Below, piece by piece: positions 45,652 to 55,028 of a stretch of 64,000 nucleotides of DNA; position 1 is the stretch's first letter, and every line of letters starts with the position of its first letter. The translations under genes were made by a program, and so were the position numbers. The DNA is taken from assembly GCA_002238685.1 (NCBI GenBank), contig MPMV01000004.1:1-64000 (forward strand), written 5' to 3'. The notes under the pieces were generated by a model. It had not been told where the DNA came from, ran no database searches, and saw only the letters and a list, made by a program, of their open reading frames with translations. The stretch is from a bacterium EF100-94H03 bin56. Its GTDB lineage: Bacteria > Pseudomonadota > Alphaproteobacteria > SP197.

Positions 45652-46665
45652 ATGTCTTTCGATTTGAATCTCATATTCGTGATCGTCATCGCCCTCATCG
45701 CGATCGTGTTCTTCGCGTTCATCTGGAGCGCATTCTGGCTGTGGTGGCAATCGATTCTCTCCAACGCGCCGGTGAGCCTCCTCCAGATCATCTTCATGCG
45801 CTTCCGCAAGGTGAAACCGTCGGTCATCGTGACGGTGCGGATTACCGCGAAGAAAGCGGGAATCAACATTTCCGGTGACGAGCTCGAAGCCCATTACCTC
45901 GCCGGCGGCAACGTCGCGCGCGTGGTGCAGGCACTCATCTCCGCGCACAAGGCCAACATCACGCTCGACTACGATCGCGCCTGCGCGATCGATCTGGCCG
46001 GGCGCGACGTGCAGGAAGCGGTCGGCACTTCGGTCAACCCCAAGGTCATCGACGTGCCCTCGGGGCAGATGGCGCGAAACACCATCGACGGCATCGCCGG
46101 CGACGGCATCCAGCTCAAGGTCAAGGCGCGGGTCACGGTGCGCACCAACCTCGACCGCCTGGTCGGCGGCGCGACAGAAGAGACCATCGTGGCCCGGGTC
46201 GGCGAAGGAATCGTCACCACCATCGGCTCGTCAGAGAGCCACATGTCGGTGCTGGAGAACCCCGACCGCATCTCCAAGGTGGTGCTGGAACGCGGCCTCG
46301 ATTCCGGCACCGCGTTCGAAATCCTCTCGATCGACATCGCGGACATTGATGTTGGTGACAACATCGGGGCACGCCTGAAGATCGACCAGGCGGAGGCCGA
46401 GAAACAGGTGGCCCAGGCCCAGGCCGAGCGTCAGCGCGCACTCGCCGTCGCGAGGGAGCAGGAGATGGTCGCGCTGGTGCAGGAGAACCGCGCCAAGGTG
46501 GTCCTCGCCGAGGCCGAGGTGCCCAAGGCGATGGCCGACGCGTTCAGGGCCGGCAACCTCGGAGTGATGGACTACTACGGCATGCAGAACGTCATCTCGG
46601 ACACCCGGATGCGAACGAGCATCGCTGGCGGCGGTGACGACGCCGCGCCGACGCAGGAGGGATGA
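45652..46665 (+). CDS. floA: Flotillin-like protein FloA
   Basis: 337 residues. An N-terminal hairpin membrane anchor ([18 protein letters not shown]), a PHB-like domain ([20 protein letters not shown]), and a coiled-coil region ([20 protein letters not shown]). The C-terminus is [17 protein letters not shown]. Strong SD GAGGAGGC. FloA organises membrane microdomains. Its last 37 codons are duplicated at 49624-49743. Confidence 0.93.
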   Translation: MSFDLNLIFVIVIALIAIVFFAFIWSAFWLWWQSILSNAPVSLLQIIFMRFRKVKPSVIVTVRITAKKAGINISGDELEAHYLAGGNVARVVQALISAHKANITLDYDRACAIDLAGRDVQEAVGTSVNPKVIDVPSGQMARNTIDGIAGDGIQLKVKARVTVRTNLDRLVGGATEETIVARVGEGIVTTIGSSESHMSVLENPDRISKVVLERGLDSGTAFEILSIDIADIDVGDNIGARLKIDQAEAEKQVAQAQAERQRALAVAREQEMVALVQENRAKVVLAEAEVPKAMADAFRAGNLGVMDYYGMQNVISDTRMRTSIAGGGDDAAPTQEG

Positions 46666-47257
46666 CTCGTGGAGGCATTCGGTCATCGGACTGCGAATCG
46701 CCGTCCGCACGGGCGTATCTTGGGCCGGGGAGCTTGAGGCATGCCGGGTCTGAGAGCGTTGTTCCGTAAGATCGCCCAAGCCATAGAGGAAGAGGCCGCC
46801 CGGCAGCGCGGCGAAGACCCGAGGGCCCATCCGGGGTACGGCACCCACGATGACAGGGAACAGCCGGAACCGGATCCGGTGTGGGAGCCCGAAAGGGAAT
46901 CCGCGCGCGTTTCGCCGTGGGCGCGGGAACGGAAGACGGTGCAGGGCCCCTGGAGCCGCGAGAGGCCGGGAAGTCCGGCGCCACCGAGCGCAACGCGGCG
47001 GCGTGCGCCCGAGACGCGTGGTGCGCAGACAGCCGACCGCCCTCCCCGGGGCGCGACCGGATCGCGTACGACCCTGCCCTACGCCCTCGCGTCCCCCACC
47101 CACGCACTCTTGGAGCGCCTGCGCGGGCGCCTGGGCACCCCGGATGCACTGCGCGAGGCGTTCGTGGTCAAGGAGATCCTGGACCGGCCACTGGCGCGGC
47201 GGCGCGTGAGGTAACCGGGCTTCACAAACGCAAGTGCGCGGGGGACGATCGGAGGGC
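46546..47257. repeat. Segmental duplication copy 1 (floA tail + Arg/Pro-rich gene)
   Basis: About 710 bp repeated in direct orientation at 49624-50338, with roughly nine of ten bases alike by eye. Weaker matching patches continue to about 47640 and 50645. Confidence 0.9.
46741..47214 (+). CDS. Arg/Pro-rich cytoplasmic protein of the floA operon, copy 1
   Basis: 157 residues. A short amphipathic helix at the N-terminus (LRALFRKIAQAIEEEAARQR), a long disordered, Pro- and Arg-rich middle, and a conserved-looking C-terminal helix (LRGRLGTPDALREAFVVKEI). The SD is TTGAGGC. Located straight after floA. An accessory factor of the NfeD/FloA system is a reasonable guess; not recognised as a named family. 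Confidence 0.65.
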   Translation: MPGLRALFRKIAQAIEEEAARQRGEDPRAHPGYGTHDDREQPEPDPVWEPERESARVSPWARERKTVQGPWSRERPGSPAPPSATRRRAPETRGAQTADRPPRGATGSRTTLPYALASPTHALLERLRGRLGTPDALREAFVVKEILDRPLARRRVR

Positions 47258-47766
47258 TGAAGCACTTGGCAGGTGCCGGTCGGCCGACCGAGTTGCCGCT
47301 TCGGGTCTGCGGCGTGTCGGGCCGCGCTCGGGACCCGGGGCCGCGCAGGCACCACGCTCGCTGCATGTCCTCGACGCGACGAAATCCTTGATCCGGCACG
47401 CTACTCGTTCTCGGCCACGACCCGACGGCCCTCAGCCACTGCCGCGACCAAGGACGGGATCGAGGTCGGCCTCGTCCTGGAGCGCTCGCCCGGCGGCATC
47501 GTCGGGGTTGAGATCGAGGCTGCCGCAACTTGCTCCCCTCCGGGAATTCAGGGGGCTGCGGGGTCTCAGGGACGTCCTCGGCGACTGATCTGTCTGCGGC
47601 ATCGTCCTTCACGATGGCGAACACATCCAACACGCCGGTCAAGGCTCTTCGCAGCCTTGGCGCCGCGCGACCGCCCGTGTTGGCGCCTTGCCCACACAAG
47701 AGATTCTGCTCGATCCTCCCGGCGCCGGAAAGCGTCGGCTTCAGCGCACCGGGGGCGATGGATCGG
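47215..47766. other. 550 bp without a supported gene; degenerate repeat
   Basis: Contains patches matching 50296-50645 (for example GCTGCATGTCCTC.ACGCGACGAA), so it is the downstream flank of the duplicated segment in decay. Open frames on both strands lack recognisable content. Confidence 0.35.
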
Positions 47767-48159
47767 TCAAGCCATTCGGTCGAGAAATGCGCGCGGCGAC
47801 CATATCTCGACCGGCCCGTATCGCGGCTCCGTGAAGTCCCGCGTGTTGCCGGTGATCAGGATCGTACCGCCGGCCGCAGCGGTTGCCAGATAGACCTCGT
47901 CGTCGGGGTCGCGCACGCCGAATACGACATCCACCGGTTCGACCGTGACGGCCAGCCGCTCGATCTCCCCGATGACGAGTCTCAAGGTGTGGCGGTGCGG
48001 GGCCTGATCGGGGCGTCCGGCGACTGTTTCGTATTCCGAGAGGATGGCCGCAGACAGGATGATCTCGTGATGCCGCACGACCCTGTCGATGACCTTGCGG
48101 CACGCACCATCGACCCGCGCCGCCGCCACCACGACATTGCAGTCCAGCACGACCTTCAT
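47767..48159 (-). CDS. PIN-domain toxin (VapC-like)
   Basis: A 130-residue predicted ribonuclease toxin. PIN acidic residues: MKVVLDCNVVVAAA at the N-terminus, Glu in ILSEYETV, and VRDPDDEVYLATAAAGG with the DPDD cluster. This matches the COG1569 PIN-toxin subgroup. It overlaps the antitoxin gene by 4 bases. Confidence 0.9.
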   Translation of the reverse strand: MKVVLDCNVVVAAARVDGACRKVIDRVVRHHEIILSAAILSEYETVAGRPDQAPHRHTLRLVIGEIERLAVTVEPVDVVFGVRDPDDEVYLATAAAGGTILITGNTRDFTEPRYGPVEIWSPRAFLDRMA

Positions 48160-48449
48160 GTATCGCGGGCGTGGCGCTCACGACGCGAGGCGGTTATCTC
48201 CGCGACCGTGTCCTTCATGATCTCGTCCTCGGTGAGCCCGCTATCCCCGGACGAAGGCCGGGCCGCCGCAAGCGTCGCGGCAATCCGGTCGGCCGCTGCG
48301 TTCCGGTCAACCACGACCTTGGGCCTCAACAGGATTCCGTCGCCGAGGAGAGTCGCCTCCATGAGGTCGCCTTCGCAAAGATCGATGTCCTTGCGCAGTC
48401 GGGCCGGAATGGTGACCTGAAACTTCGGCTTCACGGTGACAAGCGGCAT
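48156..48449 (-). CDS. AbrB/MazE-type antitoxin
   Basis: A 97-residue DNA-binding antitoxin. The swapped-hairpin N-terminal domain reads VKPKFQVTIPARLRKDIDLC followed by EGDLMEATL, the SpoVT/AbrB pattern. The C-terminal part (LTEDEIMKDTVAEITASR) should bind and block the toxin. Likely autorepressor of the operon. Confidence 0.88.
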   Translation of the reverse strand: MPLVTVKPKFQVTIPARLRKDIDLCEGDLMEATLLGDGILLRPKVVVDRNAAADRIAATLAAARPSSGDSGLTEDEIMKDTVAEITASRRERHARDT

Positions 48450-48532
48450 GATATTCCCGCGAAGTGGTTGTTGGAATGTCGTATAATCGTACCACCGAAT
48501 CGCAGTAATGGCAACTCTCCCACCGGCGTCCC

Positions 48533-48736
48533 ACCGGAGGCGCTGCTCGCGATTCTGTTGGCGACGAACTTGGTGGGATCGTCGGCAAGATGGCCGTAGC
48601 GGACGATGCTGTGGACCTTGTTGTGCCCGGGCGGGTTGTGGATCATTGGCAGGCCTTCGCCAACCAGCTAGCCACCGCTGGCACAGTTGTGCCGCAAGTC
48701 ACTGATGCGCAGATCCTTGATGTCGAGGCGCTTCAG
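48533..48736 (-). pseudogene. Tyrosine recombinase (integrase), C-terminal remnant
   Basis: The minus strand reads KDLRISDLRHNCASGG, an in-frame stop, then PPGHNKVHSIVRYGHLADDP. These correspond to the RHxxR box (DLRH), the GH of box III and the catalytic Tyr of tyrosine recombinases. An internal TAG and a missing upstream half show it is dead. It abuts the toxin-antitoxin module. Confidence 0.75.
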
Positions 48737-48822
48737 GACGCAATGCTACCGACCGTGCAACTTTCCTACCTGTCGTCTGTCCTCCGACCAACGCGGCGGT
48801 CAGCACCATTGCTCCTGCAGTA

Positions 48823-49266
48823 TCATTCCCATGGAAGCCGCGCTGCCGGCCGCCACCGTCTGCCGCAGGGCGAAGACTGCGTTTCGGAGCCTGTTGATCG
48901 GGATACCGGCATGTCCTGGCATTCGGCGGGACGCCGGGAGAGGCGCAACGCCACCCCGAGGTGGAGCATCACCTGGTGGTGCTCGTAGGAAATGATCGAG
49001 CCGCGGGAGTGGCGGCTCGTGGCCTCGCCGATGATGATGCCGCCTGTTCGTCTGATCAGGAAGATGGCGTCGGGAGCGCCGGAGAGGCCGTCGACGACCA
49101 TCGGTCTCGAACTACGGTGTCGGCCGGGATCGCTTGCGACGACGCGGACTGTCGCGGGTTCGAGGTTCCAACACCGCGCCAGCCGCGCCGAGTATCGCCG
49201 TCGATTCATGGCGATGAGAATCGCCGCAATGGCGAGAACCACCGGGGACTGCAGTTCCGGGATCAC
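48823..49266 (-). pseudogene. Membrane-anchored PDDEXK nuclease-like remnant
   Basis: N-terminal helix VVLAIAAILIAMNRRR, then a nuclease-like core VDGLSGAPDAIFLIRRTGGI and IIGEATSR. The Asp and Glu (residues 66 and 81) fit the D-(x)n-ExK pattern, but the Lys position is Thr. The frame changes character after residue 110. This resembles nuclease genes of conjugative elements, now decayed. Confidence 0.45.
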
Positions 49267-49526
49267 GAGACGACGAATGCGATGAAGAGACCGTGAGTCG
49301 CGAGCAGCAGGTACATCCCCACCCGCGGTCCTGTCGTCCAGGTCACGTCCCGCTTGCGCTGAAACGGCGTCCGGCCTGCGCTGGTCGTGCGGGCCGCCTG
49401 GCCGGTGACTGTATGACGGCCGCCCTACAGTTCGCCGCTCTCAACGAGTTCGCGGCAGATCTCCCTCGACGCGTGCGACGCTCACACCGTGGCGTGTGTC
49501 GCGATCGCGTGGCCTTCACGGATGGC

Positions 49527-49631
49527 CATGCCCCCGAAGCGCTGTTCGCGGGATACCCATAATGCTGAGGAATCGTCGTTGAGAGAAGAGCCACATCGAG
49601 GGGGCCGGTCCATGCGTGATGTCCGGGCCGG
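49527..49631. repeat. 105-bp element end, copy X
   Basis: Closely matches 62367-62471: both contain CATGCCCCCGAAGCGCTGTT, then AATCGTCGTTG.GAGAAGAG and CCACATCGAGGG. It ends exactly where the duplicated floA tail begins. Confidence 0.85.
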
Positions 49632-50338
49632 CAACCTCGGAGTGATGGACTACTACGGCATGCAGAACGTCATCTCGGACACCCGGATGCGAACGAGCAT
49701 CGCAGGCAGCGGCGACGACGCCGCGCCGACGCAGGAAGGATGACGCGTGGAGGCAATCGATCATCGTGGGGCGGCGAGTCACCGACTGTACGGGCGCATC
49801 GTAGATCGGAGAGATTGAGGCATGACGGGTCTGAGAGCGCTGTTCCGTAAGGTCGCCCAAGCCATAGAGGAAGAGGCCGCCCGGCAGCGCGGCGACGACC
49901 CGAGAGCCCATCCCGGGTACGGCACCTACGGCGACAGGGAGCAACCGGAGCCGGATCCGGTGTGGGAGCCGGAGAGGGATTCCGCGCGCGTTTCGCCGTG
50001 GGCGCGGGAACGGAAGACGGTGCAGGACCCCTGGAGCCGCGAGACGCCGGGAAGTCCGGCGCCACCGAGCGCAACGCGGCGGCGTGCGCCCGAGACGCGT
50101 GGTGCGCGGGCAGCCGACCGCCCTCCCTGGGGTACGACCGGGTCACGAACCGCCCTGCCCTACGCCCATGAGTCACCCACCCACGCACTCTTGGAGCGCC
50201 TGCGCGGGCGCCTGGGCGCCCCGGATGCACTGCGCGAGGCGTTCGTGGTCAAGGAGATCCTGGACCGGCCACTGGCGCGGCGGCGCGTGAGGTAACCGGG
50301 TTTCACAAACGCAAGTGCGCGGGGGACGATCGGAGGGC
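49624..50338. repeat. Segmental duplication copy 2
   Basis: Direct repeat of 46546-47257. It starts inside floA (GGGCCGGCAACCTCGG), carries the last 37 floA codons in frame but without the rest of the gene, and a full copy of the Arg/Pro-rich gene. Confidence 0.9.
49822..50295 (+). CDS. Arg/Pro-rich protein of the floA operon, copy 2
   Basis: 157 residues, near-identical to the copy at 46741 (same length, same N-terminal helix LRALFRKVAQAIEEEAARQR and C-terminal LRGRLGAPDALREAFVVKEI). It has the same SD but has lost the floA promoter context, so expression is doubtful. The reading frame is intact, which implies a recent or selected duplication. Confidence 0.6.
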   Translation: MTGLRALFRKVAQAIEEEAARQRGDDPRAHPGYGTYGDREQPEPDPVWEPERDSARVSPWARERKTVQDPWSRETPGSPAPPSATRRRAPETRGARAADRPPWGTTGSRTALPYAHESPTHALLERLRGRLGAPDALREAFVVKEILDRPLARRRVR

Positions 50339-50827
50339 GTCGAGCACGCCGGATCATCGCCATATCGCAGTCCCGGGCCGTGTCTTCGAATGCCACGGCA
50401 GCGGCGCACACCGCGCGGCTTCCGGGGCGGCAGGATACGCAGCCGTCCACCCCGGCGCACGTGCAGCAGGGCCGCGCAGGCGCCACACCGGCTGCATGTC
50501 CTCAACGCGACGAATTCGTTGAACCGGGGCGCCCACGACCTGCGACGGTCAGCCACTCCGGCGCCGAGGACGGGATCGAGGTCAACCTCGCCCTCTGGAG
50601 AGCTCGCCTGGCGACATCGCCCTTCTCCATGGCGAACGCATCCGGCAGGCCGGCTGCTCAGGGAAGCCTGAAGGAATTTCGGAATTCTTCGCGACGTCCC
50701 GTGAATGCCGGGGTGCCGGTCAGTCGTGCAGCAAGACGAGGTCAGTGTCGTGGACGTGGAGTGTCACTGTGTCGCCCTTGCCGGAATTCTGACGGGGAGG
50801 CAGGAGAAGCCGCAGGCCGACGTCTGC
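50296..50827. other. 530 bp without a supported gene
   Basis: The first 350 bp are diverged repeat flank of 47215-47640. The rest shows no recognisable ORF. Confidence 0.35.
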
Positions 50828-51649
50828 CTATGTCTCGAGCGTGGCACAACGAATCATGTGGCGCGGGTGTCCGGCAAAGTCGTCGCACGGCAGATGCAGC
50901 GTGAACCGGTTGTCCCAGACGACAAGCTGACCGGGCTTCCAGCGAATACGGCACGTAAACTCGAGCCGTGTCATGTGCCGCTCCAGGTACTCGATCAGGG
51001 GCTTGCTCTCCTCGGGCGTCATTCCCTCAAAGCGGGTGACAAACATGGTGTTGATGTAGAGGCCTTCGTGACCCGTTCGGGGATGACGCCGCACCACGGG
51101 GTGAACCGCCGTGAGGCCCTTGCGCTCCGGCGCACCGGGTCCATCGTAGCTGTGCACGGCGTTGAGCGTGCGCAAGAGGTCTCGCATGGCCGGACTCAGC
51201 GCAGCAAATGAGGCAATGGTGCTGGCAAAGCCCGTATCGCCGCCAACCGGGGGGACGATCCTGGCATGAAGGAAACTCAAGTAACCGCTCGGCTTCTGGA
51301 AGGTCACATCGGCATGCCAGCCGCCGCCGCCGAACACGTGCGCAGAGCTCGCATCCCGGCGCAATTCCAACACCTCGGGCAGGCCCTCCGCGAAGACGAC
51401 ACCCTCATCGGGATGGTGCATATGGGCCGGCCCGAATCCCGTCGCGAGATCGCGCAGCGCGACGGGTGACAGGTCGAGATCCTCGGCGACAAGAACGAGA
51501 TGTCGGGCCATGGCGTCGAGGAAACGTTCACGCTGGCCGCCGTTCATCGGTCGCTGCAGATCAAACCCGTGCACGACTGCCCCAAGATGCGGCGTGATCG
51601 GTTCGCACCTCGTCCCGTCGTGCACATCGTTGCGTTGCATTCCGGCCAT
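50828..51649 (-). CDS. TauD/TfdA-family Fe(II)/2-oxoglutarate dioxygenase
   Basis: A 273-residue oxygenase with the facial triad visible: H112 and D114 in GGWHADVTF, distal His252 in NRFTLHLPCDDF, and the 2-oxoglutarate-binding Arg at R263 or R267 in RHMIR. GAGG precedes ATG 51649. TauD relatives act on taurine, sulphonates or other small acids. It borders the ectoine-like catabolic cluster but points the opposite way. Confidence 0.88.
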   Translation of the reverse strand: MAGMQRNDVHDGTRCEPITPHLGAVVHGFDLQRPMNGGQRERFLDAMARHLVLVAEDLDLSPVALRDLATGFGPAHMHHPDEGVVFAEGLPEVLELRRDASSAHVFGGGGWHADVTFQKPSGYLSFLHARIVPPVGGDTGFASTIASFAALSPAMRDLLRTLNAVHSYDGPGAPERKGLTAVHPVVRRHPRTGHEGLYINTMFVTRFEGMTPEESKPLIEYLERHMTRLEFTCRIRWKPGQLVVWDNRFTLHLPCDDFAGHPRHMIRCATLET

Positions 51650-51969
51650 GAAGCCTCAGTGAATCGAGACGGTCATACCATCACAGGCGGGCGCCGTGCG
51701 GCAAGGCCAGGGCCTCGCGACGCCTGCGCTCCCTGGCGGTTCAGTCATCGTCTTTACCAATGGACATGCCGGACGATTCCGCAACGGATCCTCCCGCGCC
51801 TGCAACACATGGCAGGAGGGGATCGATGGCGACAGCACCACCCGTACAACACGACCCGCTCAACCGCGCTTCGGCTGCAACGGCAGCGGGCCCACGCTCG
51901 TCACCCGTGTCCGGCAAGATCGCCGGCTGTGTGTCCACCGTGGCCTGCGGGACGGGGCGCCTCGATCAG
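51650..51969. other. 320 bp without a supported gene
   Basis: Between two minus-strand genes. No ORF with a family match, RNA gene or strong hairpin seen. Confidence 0.4.
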
Positions 51970-52719
51970 TCAGGCCCGTTGTGCTGCAGTCAGGGTGGAC
52001 GCGGCGAGTTTCAGGAAGTTGTCGATCAGAACGCCGCCGTCATGCTCGTCGTCGTAGGCAGCGATCCGTTCGGGGTGTGACGCGCCGTAGGTGCACACCC
52101 ATGTCGCCTTGCGGGACTCAGGATGAAACTGCGTGCTGTACCAGTGGCCGCCATGGTCGATGGCAAGACCTTCGCTTTCGCTGTCGACGGCCAGCACCCG
52201 CGCGCGCTGTGCCGGCGACGGTTCGACATCGAGGTAGTTGGCAAAGTGAAATCGCGCTGTCGGCCCGAGTCCCGCAAACAGTGCGTGCGATCTGCCACTC
52301 TCCGTAAGGCATATGTCGCTGGTACCCGCGAGGGTGCCCGAGCGCCGGCCGACGAGCCTGCCGTCGGCAAGGCGCGTGGAAAGGAGCTGGTGGCCGCCGC
52401 AGACCGCGAGCAGGGGTCGCGCCGTGTCGCGATAGGCGGCGAGCCAGTCCTTCAGTCTGCCGAGCCATTCGCGATCCTCGTCGATGACATGCATCGTTCC
52501 CCCGAGAATGACGCAGTCCACCAGCCCGGCGTCGGGAATCGCATCTCCGCGGCAGATGTCGACGGCTGTCATAGAGAAGCCCGACCGTTCGGCGGCATCA
52601 CCGTGCCAGGTCACAATCCAGTCCCTTTCGAGGCCCGAGGAACAGATGCTGCGATAGTTCACGGGATCGAACTGATCACGCTCACCGAACATCGAAATGA
52701 ACAACAGGTTCCACGCCAT
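51970..52719 (-). CDS. Class I glutamine amidotransferase-like protein
   Basis: A 249-residue GATase1-fold protein: nucleophile Cys in LLAVCGGHQLL, His-Glu in STQFHPES. It starts at the ATG 52719 (MAWNLLFISMF). No synthetase domain is fused or adjacent, so it may be a stand-alone gamma-glutamyl hydrolase. The M20 deacetylase gene is divergent, 134 bp away, and the two may share regulation. Confidence 0.8.
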   Translation of the reverse strand: MAWNLLFISMFGERDQFDPVNYRSICSSGLERDWIVTWHGDAAERSGFSMTAVDICRGDAIPDAGLVDCVILGGTMHVIDEDREWLGRLKDWLAAYRDTARPLLAVCGGHQLLSTRLADGRLVGRRSGTLAGTSDICLTESGRSHALFAGLGPTARFHFANYLDVEPSPAQRARVLAVDSESEGLAIDHGGHWYSTQFHPESRKATWVCTYGASHPERIAAYDDEHDGGVLIDNFLKLAASTLTAAQRA

Positions 52720-52853
52720 CGACCCGTCCACGGAGTTCTGCGCCCGACGTCCCAACGCTATCCGCAAGCACCCTCCCGCGGCAACGGACTTTACAGCGAT
52801 CGTCGCCACTGCGTAGGCTCCGTGCCTTGCGGGCGAAGGGGAGGTGAGGCCGG

Positions 52854-54023
52854 GTGAACGGGAACCTCGATACCGTCGTCGACATTCTATCCCGCCTGGT
52901 CGCCTGCCCGAGCGTTTCCGGAAGGCCCAACCACGACATCGTCGGTGTCGTCAGGGACATTCTGGAGACCCGGGGAATCCCCTGTTCGCTGAGTGTCGAT
53001 GCGTCGGGCGAACGGGCCAACGTCTTCGCCACCGTGGGGCCATCGAGGGATGGCGGTGTCGTGCTGTGCGGTCACATGGACGTGGTTCCCGTCGACGGTC
53101 AACACTGGCAGACCGACCCCTTCCGGATGACCCGGATCGGCGATCGCCTTCACGGTCGCGGCACGGTCGACATGAAGGGTTTCCTTGCCTGTGTCCTGGC
53201 ATCGGTCCCGGTCTGGCAGACGATGGATCTCTCGCGGCCCATCCACATCGCCTTCACCTATGACGAGGAGATCGGCGGCTTCGGCATGCCCGTGCTGTTG
53301 CGGGACATGGCGAAGCGGGACTTCCGCCCCGGCATCGTCATCGTCGGCGAACCGACCGGCATGAAGATCGTTTCGGGTCACAAGGGGGCCATCGAGCTCC
53401 ATACCGTCGTCACCGGCCTCGAGGCCCATTCGTGCAATCCCTTCCACGGCGTCAACGCAATCGCCTACGCCATGCGCCTCGTCAACCGCATCGAGGAGCA
53501 CGCCCGCAGGAACTCCGCCAATCCTGTCGCGGGATCGCCTTACGATCCCCCGTTTCCAACGCTCAATGTCGGCAGGATCAACGGCGGAACGGCGCGCAAC
53601 ATCACGTCCGGATGGTGCGAATTCGACTGGGAAATCCGCATGCTTCCCGGAGACGACGGGATGGATGTCGTCGACGACATACGCCGCTACTGCGAACAGC
53701 AACTCGTTCCGGAAATGCGCCTTCGACACCCCGAAGCCGATATCGTGACCACCATCGAAGCCCGTGTTCCAGGACTTGACGACCGCCACGCTGGCGACGC
53801 GGTCGACTTCGTCCGGAGTCTGACCGGCCTCAACACCGAGGATGTCGTCTCCTTCGGCACGGATGCCGGGTACTTCAGCGAAGAGGCGTATTCGACCATC
53901 GTCTTCGGACCAGGCAGCATCGACCGCGCCCACAAGCCGGACGAGTACATCGAACTCGGCGAACTGGCCGAAGGGCTCGAGTTTCTCGGCAAGGTGGGGC
54001 GCCAGCTGGCGGTCTCCTTGTGA
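52854..54023 (+). CDS. M20 metallopeptidase, ArgE-like N-acyl amino acid deacetylase
   Basis: 389 residues. Zinc ligands: H in VVLCGHMDVVP, D in GRGTVDMKGFLA, general base Glu in YDEEIGGFG, and E in IVGEPTGMKI. This is the acetylornithine deacetylase pattern. GTG start with GGGGAGG. Because it heads the Ehu-importer operon, a role in deacetylating N-acetyl-diaminobutyrate (the product of ectoine hydrolysis) instead of acetylornithine is a reasonable inference, replacing DoeB. Confidence 0.85.
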   Translation: MNGNLDTVVDILSRLVACPSVSGRPNHDIVGVVRDILETRGIPCSLSVDASGERANVFATVGPSRDGGVVLCGHMDVVPVDGQHWQTDPFRMTRIGDRLHGRGTVDMKGFLACVLASVPVWQTMDLSRPIHIAFTYDEEIGGFGMPVLLRDMAKRDFRPGIVIVGEPTGMKIVSGHKGAIELHTVVTGLEAHSCNPFHGVNAIAYAMRLVNRIEEHARRNSANPVAGSPYDPPFPTLNVGRINGGTARNITSGWCEFDWEIRMLPGDDGMDVVDDIRRYCEQQLVPEMRLRHPEADIVTTIEARVPGLDDRHAGDAVDFVRSLTGLNTEDVVSFGTDAGYFSEEAYSTIVFGPGSIDRAHKPDEYIELGELAEGLEFLGKVGRQLAVSL

Positions 54024-54084
54024 CAGGGGCAACCCCGTGCTACAGCGCAGCGCGTATCAATAAACTATTCGGAGGTCATACGTC

Positions 54085-54939
54085 ATGAAATTCATCAAGT
54101 TGTCGTGGGCGGCGATCATCACCGGCCTCATCCTGACACCCTGGACAACAGAGGTCCGTGCGGATGCGCACACACTCCTCGAAAAGGCGATGGCCGGCGA
54201 AACCGTGCGCATCGGCTTCGCCAACGAGGTCCCGTGGGCCTATCCCGGCGAGGACAACGAGCCGCTGGGATTCGTCAACGCGATCGCAACCGGCATCCTG
54301 ACCGAGATGGGAATCACCAATATCGAACCGGTGGTGACCGATTGGGGCGGGCTGATTCCCGGGCTCAACGCCAATCGCTTCGATATCATCACCGGCGGCA
54401 TGTACATCCTCACCAGCCGCTGTGAAAACGTGACGTTTTCCGAACCGATCGGCGTGTTCGGCGATGCCTTCATCGTCGCCGCAGGCAATCCGAAGGGAAT
54501 CCAGACCTACGACGATATTCGCGACATGGGAGCAGTCCTCGTCACCGGAGCGGGCTACAACATCGTTGAAGTCGCCAAGAGACTGGGGATCGAGGACTCC
54601 AACATCATGCAGGTTCCCGGCCCCACGGAGATCCTCGCCGCGGTCCGTGCCGGCCGTGCCGACGCCGGCGGTGTGACGTTCTTCACGGCGCGCTCCCTTG
54701 CCGCGGAGAGCGAAGGCGAGATCGACATCACCGATCCCTCTCTCCTTCCGGAATGGACCTTCAACTGGGTCGGCATAGCGTTCCGTCATGAGGACACCGA
54801 TTTCGTCGCCGCATTCAACGATGCGCTGGCATCCTGGATCGGTTCGGACGCGATGATGGCCGCCGTGGCCGAGTACGACTACACGGCCTCCCAGCTGCCC
54901 GGCGAGGGCAGTACGGAGTATGCCTGCGCCAACCGCTGA
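54085..54939 (+). CDS. ehuB: Ectoine/amino-acid ABC receptor, EhuB-like
   Basis: A 284-residue polar amino-acid-type receptor. A signal peptide precedes ADAHTLLEKAMAGETVRIGF. EhuB-like features are FANEVPWAYPG, ITGGMYILTSRCENVTFSEP and the C-terminal ending GEGSTEYACANR. In EhuB these regions line the ectoine pocket. The Ehu assignment is by pattern, and a related zwitterion is possible. Confidence 0.8.
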   Translation: MKFIKLSWAAIITGLILTPWTTEVRADAHTLLEKAMAGETVRIGFANEVPWAYPGEDNEPLGFVNAIATGILTEMGITNIEPVVTDWGGLIPGLNANRFDIITGGMYILTSRCENVTFSEPIGVFGDAFIVAAGNPKGIQTYDDIRDMGAVLVTGAGYNIVEVAKRLGIEDSNIMQVPGPTEILAAVRAGRADAGGVTFFTARSLAAESEGEIDITDPSLLPEWTFNWVGIAFRHEDTDFVAAFNDALASWIGSDAMMAAVAEYDYTASQLPGEGSTEYACANR

Positions 54940-54964
54940 CGGTGCGACTACAAGGTGTTTGATT

Positions 54965-55002
54965 CAGGGTCTCCCGGCCGTTGCCCCGGCGGGGGGACCC
55001 TG
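54965..55002 (+). promoter_or_regulatory. Intercistronic hairpin between receptor and permease genes
   Basis: CAGGGTC at 54965-54971 pairs with GACCCTG at 54996-55002, extended by inner CCC/GGG pairs, followed by a short TTT. It lies 26 bp after the receptor stop, where a stem-loop typically stabilises receptor mRNA and lowers permease expression. Confidence 0.65.
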
Positions 55003-55028
55003 TTTCCTGAGGCCGGCAGGCACTCCTG

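Noticed and set aside
49293-49562. 90-codon plus-strand ORF ending in APEALFAGYP
   Set aside because: Its end is only the 105-bp repeated element sequence; the rest has no protein-like conservation with the second copy.
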